Shown: positions 44,212-55,145, counted from the first letter of the stretch. The stretch: DNA of 64,000 nucleotides from Tistrella mobilis (GCF_041468085.1 NZ_CP121017.1:4189501-4253500); one strand, 5' to 3'. Program-made: numbers and translations. The notes: a model not told the origin generated them from the letters alone.

Positions 44212-44940
44212 ATGCTCGAGATCGCGAAACTGAAGATCCCGCCGGCCTATCAGGTCGTCTCGAAGGAACTCCAGCGCCTCATCGTCGACGGCCGGCTGAA
44301 GCCGGGCGAGCAGTTGCCGAGCGAGACCGAACTCGCCACACGCTTCGGTGTCAACCGCTCCACCATCCGCGAAGGCATCCGCCAGCTGGAAAGCGAAGGG
44401 CTGCTCCGGCGGGAGGGCCGCAAGCGGCTGGTGATCGCCATCCCGGGGCAGGAGGACATCTCGCCCCGCATGGAACGTGCGCTGCTGATGCATGACGTCA
44501 AGTTCAAGGAGCTTTGGGAGGTCGCCCGGGTCCTGGAACCGCTTGCCGCCTCGCTCGCCGCCGCCCGGATCACCGACGCGCAGATCGACGCGCTGGATGT
44601 GAACCTGGATGCCACCGCCCGTCTGGTGGCGGCCGGTGAGCCGACCGACGGCGTCGATACCGAATTCCACACGATGCTGGCCGAATTCTCCGGCAATCGC
44701 GCGCTGATGCTGTCGCGCGAGCCGATCGGCCAGCTGCTGTTCCGGCCCTATGTCGAACTGGGCAAACAGGTGAAGCAGGCGCCCCGCCGCAATCTGGAGG
44801 CCCACCGGGCGATCGTCGCGGCACTAAAGCTCAGGGATGCCGACGAGGCCTCGACCTGGATGGTCCGCCATATCGAGGATCTGCGCCGCGGCTGGCTGCT
44901 CTCGGGCCGCGCGATCGAGGACCGGATCGAGGAGCGTTGA
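44212..44940 (+). CDS. GntR-family (FadR/FCD) transcriptional regulator
   Basis: Protein of 242 aa. The N-terminal winged helix (about residues 1-70) has LIVDGRLKPGEQLPSETELATRFGVNRSTIREGIRQLES. The C-terminal part is an FCD ligand-binding domain (about 85-225, with metal-type His in HTMLAEFSGN and LEAHRAIVAAL). It follows the TRAP genes by 113 bp in the same direction and most likely controls them, responding to the TRAP substrate, probably an organic acid. ATG 44212 is chosen; ATG 44194 adds six residues. Confidence 0.88.
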   Translation: MLEIAKLKIPPAYQVVSKELQRLIVDGRLKPGEQLPSETELATRFGVNRSTIREGIRQLESEGLLRREGRKRLVIAIPGQEDISPRMERALLMHDVKFKELWEVARVLEPLAASLAAARITDAQIDALDVNLDATARLVAAGEPTDGVDTEFHTMLAEFSGNRALMLSREPIGQLLFRPYVELGKQVKQAPRRNLEAHRAIVAALKLRDADEASTWMVRHIEDLRRGWLLSGRAIEDRIEER

Positions 44941-45074
44941 GATACGGCCCGACATGTCGACGAGGGCTTGCCCTTTGACATGCCGCCCGCGAACATCACC
45001 TGAAGGGAGAACGGCACCGCCGGACGGATCTCGTCCCGGCCCGGATGCCGTCACCACAAGGGATCGATCCGCGG

Positions 45075-45344
45075 ATGGCCGTCTATCTGGTGACCTATGA
45101 ACTCCGCGCCGAAGGGCAGAGTTACGACCGCCTGCACAAGGCGCTCGCCTCGGTGGCCCATGCCCATGCGCTGGAAGACGCCTGGCTGATCGACCTGGAG
45201 GCCTCGGCCGAAATGGTGCGCGGCTGGCTCACCCAGTACATGGATGATGAACTCGACCGGTTGATGGTGGTCGAGGTGAAGGGGGATCTGGCCGCTCTCA
45301 ATCTGGGGCGCGGCGCCGAGGCCTGGCTGCAGAAGCGGGTTTGA
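45075..45344 (+). CDS. Small protein with a Cas2/SinR-like pattern
   Basis: Protein of 89 aa opening AVYLVTYELRAEGQSYDRLHKAL, then AWLIDLEASAEMVRGWLTQYMDDELDRLMVVEVKGDLAA. The strand-helix-strand order and the opening Tyr-Leu-Val-Tyr strand resemble the ferredoxin fold of Cas2-like and SinR-family small proteins. There is no cas gene or CRISPR array nearby, so it is a stand-alone relative at best. AAGGGATCG precedes the ATG. Its last 47 bases overlap the end of the convergent LysR gene, which is unusual. Confidence 0.6.
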   Translation: MAVYLVTYELRAEGQSYDRLHKALASVAHAHALEDAWLIDLEASAEMVRGWLTQYMDDELDRLMVVEVKGDLAALNLGRGAEAWLQKRV

Positions 45345-46260
45345 GCCCGGCCGGGACGTTCCCGCCATGCCGCGCGACCCTGGTGAAGATCTCGGTCACC
45401 CAGTCAATGAAGACCCGGACCCGCAGCGGCATGTGCCGGTTCTGGGGATACAGCACCCAGACCGGCATCGGCGGGGGTGGCAGCTCCGGCAGGACGATCC
45501 GAAGCCGCCCCTCGGCCAGATCACGTTCGAAACGATAACGCGGCAGCTGAATCAAGCCGAGCCCAGCCAGCGCAGCGGCATTGTAGAGTTCTGCTCCGGT
45601 CAGCGTCACATCGGCCGGCAGGTCGACCGTCCGAAGCACGCCATCCACCATGAACTCCAGCGGATAGGCGGTGCCGGTCGCCGAGGCCAGATAACCGACC
45701 ATGCGATGCCCTGCAAGATCTTCCAGAGTCCGCGGCTCCCCGAACCGGGCCAGATAGTCGGGGCTGGCGACGGTCACCACTTCCAGGTTCGCCACCCGCC
45801 GGCCGGTCAGTGAACTGTCGGCCAGATCCCACGCACGCAGCACGCAGTCGACCCCCTCCTGGATAAGATCCACCATCCTGTCCCCCTCGCCCAGGCGCAG
45901 GCTGATATCGGGGTAGCGGGCGATGAAGTCGGGAAGCTCGGGCATGATGAAGAAGCGTGCGAGCGTGCCCTGAACGTCGACCCGCAGCGGTCCGGCAGGC
46001 CGGGCATGGCGAAAGGCCCCCTCCACCTCGTCCAGATCCGCAAGCAGCCGGGTGCAGTGCTCGAAATAGGCGGCACCATCCAGTGTCGGCGCCACCCGCC
46101 GTGTGGTCCGCTCCAGGAGCCGCGTGCCCAACCGCGCCTCAAGCTGCTGAATGGCATGGGTCACGGTCGGCCGTGGAATCTGCAGATCACGCGCGGCCTG
46201 TGCGAAACTCCCACGCTCCACGATCCGGGTGAACAGCCTCATCACATCGATCCGGTCCAT
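45298..46260 (-). CDS. LysR-family transcriptional regulator
   Basis: Protein of 320 aa. The N-terminal helix-turn-helix is MRLFTRIVERGSFAQAARDLQIPRPTVTHAIQQLEARLG, near residues 7-45. The effector domain (about 90-300) has the usual GPLRVDVQGTLARFFIMPELPDF. It resembles the CrgA-like LysR subgroup. It is divergent from a DoxX gene, its probable target; the gap holds an inverted repeat at 46342-46357. The C-terminal Arg/Pro-rich tail (about 15 residues) overlaps the convergent gene. Confidence 0.9.
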   Translation of the reverse strand: MDRIDVMRLFTRIVERGSFAQAARDLQIPRPTVTHAIQQLEARLGTRLLERTTRRVAPTLDGAAYFEHCTRLLADLDEVEGAFRHARPAGPLRVDVQGTLARFFIMPELPDFIARYPDISLRLGEGDRMVDLIQEGVDCVLRAWDLADSSLTGRRVANLEVVTVASPDYLARFGEPRTLEDLAGHRMVGYLASATGTAYPLEFMVDGVLRTVDLPADVTLTGAELYNAAALAGLGLIQLPRYRFERDLAEGRLRIVLPELPPPPMPVWVLYPQNRHMPLRVRVFIDWVTEIFTRVARHGGNVPAGLKPASAARPRRRAPD

Positions 46261-46341
46261 GTGGGGTTTCCTACAGGTCGAGCACGAGATTGTTCGTGTC
46301 CATGGAATTGTTCTGTCGAAATCCAAGACCAAGACGTCCAG

Positions 46342-46357
46342 GCCTAAACAATTAGGC
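46342..46357. promoter_or_regulatory. Inverted repeat in the LysR/DoxX divergent gap
   Basis: GCCTAA-ACAA-TTAGGC, perfect, in an AT-rich patch about 55 bp before the DoxX ATG. It overlaps a possible -10 region (TAGGCT at 46353). It is a candidate LysR-type target site, inferred from position. Confidence 0.4.
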
Positions 46358-46412
46358 TATAGGGAGCCGCGTCGCGCAAGGCCGGCATCTTCCCCTTCCC
46401 GGAGACGACGTC

Positions 46413-46907
46413 ATGACCACCGACACGGGACATCAGAACCGTCCGCCGGCACCCCGCCTGATTCTGCCGACCCTCCAGCCGGTTTACGACAACGGCACGC
46501 CGCTCGCCGGTGCGGCCCTCAGAATCGCCTTCGGCCTCACCATGGTCACCCACGGCCTGCCCAAACTGCTCGGCGCCTCGCACGGATCGATGGCCGATCC
46601 CATGGCCGGATCCACCGGGCTGATCCGCAACGTGCTGGGCCTGCCATTCGCGGAAGAGCTCGCCATGCTGGTCACCCTGCTCGAAACCTTTGGCGGTCTT
46701 GCCCTCGCGGCCGGTCTGGCCACCCGGCTCATGGCCGTCATGTTCACGGTCGAGATGATCGCGATCTCTGTGGCACTCGGCCCGACCTGGCCCTGGATCG
46801 ATCGCGGCATCGAATACCCGGTGATGCTGTGCTTCGCCGCCCTTCTCTTCGCCTTCATGGGCGGTGGCCGCTTTTCCCTCGACCGCCGTCTCGGCCTGGA
46901 AGTCTGA
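46413..46907 (+). CDS. DoxX family membrane protein
   Basis: Protein of 164 aa with four hydrophobic segments. DoxX pattern: ALRIAFGLTMVTHGLPKLLGA near residues 31-51, then VTLLETFGGLALAAGLATRLMA near 89-110. DoxX-like proteins are thought to be involved in quinone or redox reactions in the inner membrane, but most are uncharacterised. The N-terminal 25 residues are polar and probably cytoplasmic. It lies 14 bp ahead of the decayed molybdenum-hydroxylase gene, with which it was probably cotranscribed. Confidence 0.88.
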   Translation: MTTDTGHQNRPPAPRLILPTLQPVYDNGTPLAGAALRIAFGLTMVTHGLPKLLGASHGSMADPMAGSTGLIRNVLGLPFAEELAMLVTLLETFGGLALAAGLATRLMAVMFTVEMIAISVALGPTWPWIDRGIEYPVMLCFAALLFAFMGGGRFSLDRRLGLEV

Positions 46908-46921
46908 AGGAAGCGACGATC

Positions 46922-48109
46922 ATGACGATGTCCGACGGCGTGTCTCGCCGCACCGTGTTCAAGACCGGCGCAGCCGCCACCGCAGCCGGCAACCTCGGCC
47001 AGCAGACATCGCGCCACGACCTCATGCCCGGGCTCGGCACCGAGGTGAGCCTCAGACTGCAGGCGATACCGGCGGTTCAGGGCATCGAACGGCTGACGCG
47101 GCTGGACACCCAGACCCCCGGCTTCATGCGCATCTTACGAGTTCGGCGCCGTTTTCGCCTTCGAGAGTGCAGTCGATGAACTCGCCTGGAAGCTGGGCGC
47201 CGCCCCGGTGGCCTTCCGCCTCACCCACGATACCGACCGCGCCCCTGCGATCACGCGGCTCACGCTCCGCGCCGACGGATCGGCCGAGATCGCTGTCGGC
47301 GGCCACGAAATGGGTCAGGGGCTGTGGACGGCCGTGGCTCTGGCCATGTCGAACCGACTGAGCATCGATCCCGCAGCCATCCGTGTGATCGCAGGCGATA
47401 CGGCAAGCGTCCCTCAGCACCTCACTGCCGGCTCGTGGGGCACGGCAACCGTTGTGCCGTCGGTAGAGGCAGCAGCGGAGAAGATGCATGCCCTGATCGC
47501 GGAACGGGAGGGGCGCGGGGGCCTCACCGCCGGCCTCTCCCGCCTCTTCGCCGGCAATGGCGGCCGACCGCTGGAGGTGACGGTCGAAAGCCTGGCCCCG
47601 GACAGGGCCAACCAGCCCTGGACCGGCTGCGCCAGGGGCTGCCGGCTGCCGCCGGACCCGACTATCCCGAAGCGGTGGCGATGTCCTTCGCCGCCCATTT
47701 CGTGGAAGTGGCCATCGATCCGCGCACCCGGATCCTGCAGGTGGTGCGCGCCCATTCCGTGTTCGACTGCGGACTGGTCATCTTAGGGAGGACTGCCCGG
47801 AGCCAGGCGCTGGGCGGCATGATCTGGGGGATCGGTGGCACCCTGTTCGAGGCAAGCGAGGTCGATCCCCGCGATGGCAGCTTCCTGAACGCCGACCTCG
47901 CCGACTATGTGGTCCCAAGCCACGCAGATATCGGCCGGCTTTCCGCAGAGTTCATCGACCTGCCGGACCCGATGCCGGGCGGGCCGGGCATGAAGGGGCT
48001 GGGCGAGGTCGCCTCGGTGGGCATGCCGGCGGCCATCGCTAACGCGGTCTTCCACGCCACCGGCCGGCGCATCCGCGACCTGCCGATCAGGGTCGATGCC
48101 CTGATCTGA
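46922..48109 (+). pseudogene. Decayed molybdopterin-binding hydroxylase subunit (isoquinoline 1-oxidoreductase/xanthine dehydrogenase family)
   Basis: Three pieces in different frames align to one family. Piece 1 (from the ATG at 46922) begins with a Tat-like leader, SRRTVFKTGAAATAAG, and reads to about 47130. Piece 2 (about 47136-47620) carries FAFESAVDELAWKLGAAPVAFRL and the molybdenum-site block GGHEMGQGLWTAVALAM and VPQHLTAGSWGTATVVPS. Piece 3 (about 47620-48109) has MSFAAHFVEVAID, TARSQALGGMIWGIGGTLFE and a normal C-terminus. Intact members are about 700-750 aa; here roughly 390 codons remain, so several hundred N-terminal residues are deleted and at least two frameshifts exist. No small Fe-S subunit gene is adjacent. 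Confidence 0.85.
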
Positions 48110-48129
48110 ATGGTCCCTGACAGAAAGGC

Positions 48130-48153
48130 TCCCGGCGACCTGCGTCGCCGGGA
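48130..48153 (-). terminator. Terminator of the aminotransferase operon
   Basis: A perfect 10-bp stem (48130-48139 with 48144-48153), 4-nt loop. On the minus strand it is followed by GCCTTTCTGTC. It lies 10 bp beyond the aminotransferase stop and ends the leftward operon. Confidence 0.75.
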
Positions 48154-48162
48154 ACTGCGGGG

Positions 48163-49530
48163 TCAGAGCACCTCGGCCGCCACGTCGTTCAGCACGGCCT
48201 CGAAGCGGTCGGCGATCATGTCGACCTCGTCGGCCTTGATGATCAGCGGCGGGCAGAAGGCGATGGCGTCGAGCATGTTGCGCACGATCACGCCGCGCGC
48301 CTGCAATGCTGCCGCAACCTTGCCGCCGAGCGCGCCGGGGGTCTCCAGCGCGGTCTTGGCTTCCTTGTTAGTGACGAGTTCGACCGCCGCGATCAGGCCG
48401 ACGCCACGAACCTCGCCCACGAGCGGATGGCCTTCAAGGGCATGGAAGCGGCCGCGCAGGCGCTCGCCCATCTCGCGGGCATTGGCGACCAGATCGCGCT
48501 CTTCGATGATCTTCAGGTTCTCGAGTGCCACGGCCGAGGCGACCGGATGGCCGCCGGCGGTGAAGCCGTGGCCGAGCACGCCGATGCGGTGGCTCTCGTC
48601 GGCGATCGGCCCGTAGACCTTCTCGTTGATCATGAAGGCCGAGATCGGCAGGTAGGACGAGGACAGCTGCTTCGACATGGTCATGATGTCGGGGCGCATG
48701 TCGTAGGTCTGGCTGCCGAACATGTTACCCGTCCGGCCGAAACCGCAGATCACCTCATCGGCGATCAGCAGGATGTCGTATTTCGCCAGGACCGCCTGGA
48801 TCTTCTCCCAATAGGTCGCGGGCGGCACGACCACACCGCCGGCGCCCATCACCGGCTCACCGATGAAGGCCATGATGGTCTCCGGCCCCTCGGCCAGGAT
48901 CATCGCTTCCAGCTCTTCGGCGCGACGGGTGGCGAAATCTTCTTCGCTCTCGCCCGGGTTCGCGTCCTTCCAGTGATGCGGCGAGCCGGTATGCAGCACA
49001 TTCGCGATCGGCAGGTCGAAGGAGCGATGGTTGTTGGGCAGGCCCGTCAGGCTCGCCGAGGCGATGGTGACGCCGTGATAGCCGCGGACCCGGCTGATGA
49101 TCTTCTTGCGCTGCGGCTGGCCCATCGAGTTCGAGCGGTACCAGAGCAGCTTCAGGATGGTGTCGTTCGCCTCGGAGCCCGAATTGGTGAAGAACACCTT
49201 GCTCATCGGCACGGGGGCGAGCGAGATCAGCTTCTCGGCCAGATCGATCACCGGGCCGTTCGACTTGTAGCTGAAGGTGTGCGCGAAGGGGAGCTTCGCC
49301 ATCTGGCGCGCGGCGGCATCGGCCAGCCGCTTTTCGCTGAAGCCCAGCGCCACGCTCCACAGACCCGCCATCGCTTCGATGTAGCGGTTGCCGTGGATGT
49401 CCTCGACGAAGACCCCGTCACCCTTCTCCAGGACCACCGAGCCGGTCTCTTCATGGCGGCGGGCATCGGTGTAGGAATGGAGGTGGTAGGCGATGTCGCG
49501 GGCTTCCGGCGAGTTCGGACTGTAGGCCAT
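48163..49530 (-). CDS. Class III PLP-dependent aminotransferase (omega-amine:pyruvate type)
   Basis: Protein of 455 aa. PLP-binding features: FFTNSGSEANDTILKLLWYR near residues 112-131, the Asp in LLIADEVICGFGRTG, and the Schiff-base Lys287 in TMSKQLSSSYLPISA. This layout fits omega-amino-acid or polyamine:pyruvate aminotransferases more than acetylornithine aminotransferase. It is the last gene of the leftward operon that also encodes an HDAC-family amidohydrolase, so its substrate may be the free amine released by that enzyme. The ATG at 49530 is the conserved start. Confidence 0.92.
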   Translation of the reverse strand: MAYSPNSPEARDIAYHLHSYTDARRHEETGSVVLEKGDGVFVEDIHGNRYIEAMAGLWSVALGFSEKRLADAAARQMAKLPFAHTFSYKSNGPVIDLAEKLISLAPVPMSKVFFTNSGSEANDTILKLLWYRSNSMGQPQRKKIISRVRGYHGVTIASASLTGLPNNHRSFDLPIANVLHTGSPHHWKDANPGESEEDFATRRAEELEAMILAEGPETIMAFIGEPVMGAGGVVVPPATYWEKIQAVLAKYDILLIADEVICGFGRTGNMFGSQTYDMRPDIMTMSKQLSSSYLPISAFMINEKVYGPIADESHRIGVLGHGFTAGGHPVASAVALENLKIIEERDLVANAREMGERLRGRFHALEGHPLVGEVRGVGLIAAVELVTNKEAKTALETPGALGGKVAAALQARGVIVRNMLDAIAFCPPLIIKADEVDMIADRFEAVLNDVAAEVL

Positions 49531-49585
49531 GATCCGGCTCCTGGGGTGGGATCGGGGGGGGATTGTCGATGAAACGATACGCCGG

Positions 49586-50614
49586 TCAGCCCAGCGCCGC
49601 ATCACAGGCGTTGAGAAACACGACGGCATTGTCGGAGAGCGAGGGCCCCAGATAGCCGCCTTCCTGAACCAGCACGGTCGGCAGACCCATGCGGGTGATC
49701 TTGGTTGCGGTCGCGGCGAAGCCTTCGGCCGTACAACGAACCACCGAGAGCGGGTCGTCATGCGCCATGTCGAAGCCGAGCGACACCACCAGAGCCTCGG
49801 CGCCGAACGTACGGATCGCCTCCAGCGCCTGATCGACCGCCGCCCCGATCTCGGCGTCACCCGATCCGGGGGCCAGGGTCAGGTTCAGATTGGCACCCGC
49901 CCCCTCGCCGCGGCCGGTCTCGTCGGGATAGCCGACGTAATAGGGCACATAGTCGGTGGGATCGACATGGATCGAGGTGAAGAACACGTCGCCGCGCTCG
50001 TAGAAAATATCCTGGGTACCGTTGCCGGCATGGGTGTCGACATCGATGATCGCGACCCTGGCGAACCGGCGCCGCAGATGATGGGCGGCGGCAGCGGCGT
50101 TGTTGAAGAAGCAGAAGCCGTTGCTCGCGTCCCACGAGGCATGATGGCCGGGCGGGCGCGAGAGGCCATAGACCATACGCTCGCCGGCCATCACCCGCTC
50201 CGCCGCATCCAGCGCCGACTGGGCCGACCAGTAGATCGCCTCCCAGGTCCCCTCGGTCACGGGGCAGGCCGTATCGGTGGAATAGTAGCCGAGCTGGCCG
50301 ATCACCCCGGCCGGCAGACGGGCGTCGCGCCGGGTGGTGTGGTAATTGGGCACGGCCGGGTTGGTGGTCCCGGTCGCCTCCACCCAGCGTTCCCAGGCAG
50401 TGCGGAAGAAATCCACATAGCCGCGATCATGGACGGCATAGAGCGAGTCCAGGCCGTGATCCGCCGGAGCCACGATCTCGTGACCGGCACCGGCCAGCGC
50501 GTCGCGCAACAGAATCGCACGCAACGGCTGCTCGGGGTGGGGGATGAAGGCGCCGCGGCGGAAATACTGCTCCGGCGCATGGGCGGTCTGGCGGGGGTCG
50601 AAGACGACTTTCAT
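49586..50614 (-). CDS. Histone-deacetylase-superfamily enzyme, acetylpolyamine amidohydrolase type
   Basis: Zinc-dependent amidohydrolase of 342 aa. The metal and catalytic residues are visible: tandem His in SRPPGHHASWDASNGFCFFNNAA, the metal Asp and His in AIIDVDTHAGNGTQDIFY, and the second metal Asp in SLGFDMAHDDPLSV. The opening MKVVFDPRQTAH matches acetylpolyamine amidohydrolases (AphA), which remove acyl groups from N-acetylputrescine or N-acetylcadaverine. It lies between a 2-hydroxyacid dehydrogenase gene and an aminotransferase gene of the same operon. ATG 50614 is preferred; ATG 50623 adds three residues. Confidence 0.9.
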   Translation of the reverse strand: MKVVFDPRQTAHAPEQYFRRGAFIPHPEQPLRAILLRDALAGAGHEIVAPADHGLDSLYAVHDRGYVDFFRTAWERWVEATGTTNPAVPNYHTTRRDARLPAGVIGQLGYYSTDTACPVTEGTWEAIYWSAQSALDAAERVMAGERMVYGLSRPPGHHASWDASNGFCFFNNAAAAAHHLRRRFARVAIIDVDTHAGNGTQDIFYERGDVFFTSIHVDPTDYVPYYVGYPDETGRGEGAGANLNLTLAPGSGDAEIGAAVDQALEAIRTFGAEALVVSLGFDMAHDDPLSVVRCTAEGFAATATKITRMGLPTVLVQEGGYLGPSLSDNAVVFLNACDAALG

Positions 50615-50655
50615 GAGGCACATGTCCCGAAAGAGAAGCGCAGGAACCGGAGCGG

Positions 50656-51623
50656 TCAGTATCCGGCGCCGCGGTCGACGGAGGTCTCGACCGGCAGTCC
50701 CCGGTCGAGACGCTCCGCCGCCGCAGCGATGTGACGGGCAAGCGCACCGGCATCCGGTTCGCTCGCTTCATGCGGCGTGATCAGGATGCGTGGATCGCGC
50801 CAGAACGGATGGCCGGCCGGCAGCGGCTCGACCTGGAAGACATCGAGCGAGGCAGCCGACAGCTGCCCGGCATCCAGCGCCGCCAGCAGATCCGCCTCGA
50901 TCAGCTGCTCGCCCCGACCGAGCTGGATCAGCACGGCGCCCGCCGGCAGTTTCGCGAAGAAATCGGCCGCCAGCAGGCCGCGGGTATCCTCTGTCAGGGG
51001 CAGCAGGTTGATCACCATGTCCGCCTCGGGCAACAGGCGGTCGAGCGCGGCCGGGCCGGCAAGCACGGTCACCCCCTGAGGCACCAGAGCCGGGTCGGGC
51101 GCCCGGCGGGCCACGGCCCGCACATCATAGCCGAGCCCGGAGAGTACCGTGGCTGCCATCCGCCCCATATGGCCGAAGCCCAGAATCAGGATCCGCACCT
51201 CACGTGCCGGCTGTTTGCGCAGCTTGCGCTGCCAGACGCCGTCCCGCTGCTGGGCCAGATAATCCCCCATGCCGCGGTGATGCCAGAGCACATGCCAGGC
51301 CGCGAACCCGGCCATCATCCGCGCCTGATCATCATCGCGCACCCGAAGCACCGGCAGCCCCCGGGGCAGGCTGGGGCAGGCCAGGATGTTGTCGACCCCG
51401 GCTGCAATCGAGGAGACGAAGGCGAGGTTCGGGAAGGGTGTGAAAGCATCGGCCGCCGGCTTCCAGGCCAGGGCGAAATCGATCGAGGCCGGGTCTTCGG
51501 CTGCCGTAACGGCGTCGACCAGTTCGATATGCGGGGCATGGGCCCGGAAATCGGCGCCGAAGATGGCGCCGAGATCCAGGGTGGCACTCAACCAGACGCA
51601 ACGGCGCGCCCGCGGCATGGTGG

Positions 51624-51627
<4 letters not shown>
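50656..51627 (-). CDS. D-2-hydroxyacid dehydrogenase, glyoxylate/hydroxypyruvate reductase A type
   Basis: NAD(P)H-dependent enzyme of 323 aa. The cofactor motif is VRILILGFGHMGRMAATVLSGLG near residues 143-165. The catalytic Arg is in VLIQLGRGEQLIEADLLAAL, and the catalytic His in RILITPHEASEPD near residue 290. This resembles E. coli GhrA. It would reduce glyoxylate, hydroxypyruvate or a related 2-keto acid, possibly one formed by the operon aminotransferase. Its ATG overlaps the stop of the upstream ATPase gene by 4 bp, showing it belongs to the importer operon. Confidence 0.88.
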
Positions 51628-53264
<1,637 letters not shown>

Positions 53265-53275
53265 CTGGGCCTCCC

Positions 53276-54115
53276 TCACCCGTCCTGCCGCGCCAGGCGC
53301 GGGTTGAGCGCGTCGTTCAGGCCTTCGCCGACCAGGTTGAGCGCAAGCACCGTCAGCAGAATGGCGACGCCAGGGAAGAAGCTCAGCCACCAGGCCTGAC
53401 GGATCACGGTCCGGGCAGCGCCGATCATATAGCCCCAGCTCATCACATTGGGATCGCCCAGCCCCAGGAAGGAGAGCGAGCTTTCGAGCAGGATCGCCGT
53501 CGCCACCATCAGCGAGGCGAGCACGATGATCGGCGACAGCGTGTTGGGCAGAACCTGCTTCAGGATGATGGTGGTATTGGACTGCCCGGCGAGCATCGCC
53601 GCCTCGACATATTCGCGGGTGCGCAGCGACAACACCTCGCCACGTACGAGCCGCGCCACGGGTGGCCAGCTGACCACCGCAATCGCAATCACGATCGACG
53701 TGATGCTGGGCTGGAAGATCGCGACCAGCACGATGGCGAGCGCGAAGCTCGGCACGGTCTGAAAGAATTCGGTGAAACGCATCAGGGCATCGTCGACGAT
53801 GCCGCCGTAATAGCCGGCGATGGCGCCGAGCGGCACGCCGATCGCCAGCGCCACCACCGTGGAGACCAGGCCGATCAGCAGCGAGACCCGCGCCCCATGG
53901 GCAAGACCCGCCGCGACGTTGCGGCCCAGCGTGTCCGTCCCGAAGGGCAGACCGGCCACATCGAGCGGCGGCAGGAAAGGCCGCTGCACCATCTTCCAGG
54001 GAGAGACCGGGTAGATCAGCGGCGCGATGATCGCAAGCACGATCACCGCCAGCAGGATGATCATGCCGACGACGGCACCGCGGTTCTGCGCGAAGCGCAC
54101 GAGGAACTTCTTCAT
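53276..54115 (-). CDS. Oligopeptide-type ABC transporter permease (DppC family)
   Basis: Inner-membrane permease of 279 aa. DppC landmarks: GLPFGTDTLGRNVAAGLAHGARVS near residues 55-78 and the EAA-type loop EAAMLAGQSNTTIILKQVLPNTL near residues 176-198. Six hydrophobic segments are visible. It overlaps the DppB gene by 4 bp and is followed 11 bp later by the fused ATPase gene. Confidence 0.92.
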   Translation of the reverse strand: MKKFLVRFAQNRGAVVGMIILLAVIVLAIIAPLIYPVSPWKMVQRPFLPPLDVAGLPFGTDTLGRNVAAGLAHGARVSLLIGLVSTVVALAIGVPLGAIAGYYGGIVDDALMRFTEFFQTVPSFALAIVLVAIFQPSITSIVIAIAVVSWPPVARLVRGEVLSLRTREYVEAAMLAGQSNTTIILKQVLPNTLSPIIVLASLMVATAILLESSLSFLGLGDPNVMSWGYMIGAARTVIRQAWWLSFFPGVAILLTVLALNLVGEGLNDALNPRLARQDG

Positions 54116-55089
54116 GCCCCCACCTCGATCCTGGGATCGGCAACCCTGTAGATCAGGTCGGTCACCAGGTTGAACAGGATCACCATCGCCGCCGACACGA
54201 AGAAGATGCCGAGCAGCAGGTTATAGTCGCGCTGCAGCAGGGCCTCGAACATCAGCCGGCCGATACCCGGCCAGGCAAAAACGGTCTCGGTGAGGATGGC
54301 ACCGCCGACCATCTGCCCGGCCTGGAGGCCGGCCAGGGTGACGATCGGCAGAATGGCGTTGCGCAGCACATGCCGGCGCTGGATGACCGCGGGCCTGAGC
54401 CCCTTGGCACGGGCCGTCTTTACGAAATCCAGCCGAGAGACCTCCAGCATCGAGGCACGGGTCATGCGCGCATAGACGGCCATGAAGAACAGGCCGAGGG
54501 TCATGGCCGGCAGGACAAGATGCTCGGCGATATCCAGCACACGGCCGAAGCCGGTCGCATTGCCGCCGACGGTTTCCATGCCGAAACCCGGCAGCCAGCC
54601 AAGCTGCACCGAAAACAGCAGCACGGCCATCAAAGCCACCCAATAGAGCGGTGTGGCATAGAAGATGAGGGCCGCGGTGGTGATGGCCGTGTCCGACCAC
54701 TTGCCGCGCCGCATGGCAGCCACTGCGCCGGCCGCAACGCCCAGGATCAGCGAGATCACGAAGGCGGTGCCGGTGAGCAGCAATGTCGCCGGCAGGCGGT
54801 CCATGATCAGATCCAGGACCGGCATCTGCTGACGATAGGAATAGCCGAAGTCGAGCGTAACCACGCCCGAGAGATAGATCCACAGCTGCACATGCAGCGG
54901 CTGATCGAGGCCGAAGCGCTCGCGCAGCTGCTGGATGAAGATCTCGTCGGCGGCACCGGCCTCGCCGGCCATCACCGCCGCCGGATCACCCGGTGCTGCA
55001 TGGATCAGAAAGAAGTTCAGCACCAGAACCGCAAGCAGCACCAGGGCGGCCTTGACCAGCCGGCCAAACAGGAAGCGTGCAAGCGCCAT
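54112..55089 (-). CDS. Oligopeptide-type ABC transporter permease (DppB family)
   Basis: Inner-membrane permease of 325 aa. DppB layout: first helix about residues 12-30, then APGDPAAVMAGE and LRERFGLDQPLHVQLW, with the EAA loop VKTARAKGLRPAVIQRRHVLRNA near residues 215-240. CGAGGAGAC precedes the ATG at 55089. A large hairpin separates it from the upstream binding-protein gene. Confidence 0.92.
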   Translation of the reverse strand: MALARFLFGRLVKAALVLLAVLVLNFFLIHAAPGDPAAVMAGEAGAADEIFIQQLRERFGLDQPLHVQLWIYLSGVVTLDFGYSYRQQMPVLDLIMDRLPATLLLTGTAFVISLILGVAAGAVAAMRRGKWSDTAITTAALIFYATPLYWVALMAVLLFSVQLGWLPGFGMETVGGNATGFGRVLDIAEHLVLPAMTLGLFFMAVYARMTRASMLEVSRLDFVKTARAKGLRPAVIQRRHVLRNAILPIVTLAGLQAGQMVGGAILTETVFAWPGIGRLMFEALLQRDYNLLLGIFFVSAAMVILFNLVTDLIYRVADPRIEVGA

Positions 55090-55145
55090 CGACAGGTCTC
55101 CTCGACGGGGCGCCCGGAAGGGAATGGCAGGAACGGGATGGATGC

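Noticed and set aside
45075-45344. Evidence for a CRISPR-Cas locus from the Cas2-like protein
   Set aside because: No repeat-spacer array or other cas gene is visible anywhere in the window.
53265-54143. N-terminal extension of the fused ATPase by about 290 codons
   Set aside because: The in-frame extension runs through the dppC-like permease gene in another frame and has no conserved content; the ATG at 53264 starts the conserved ABC domain.
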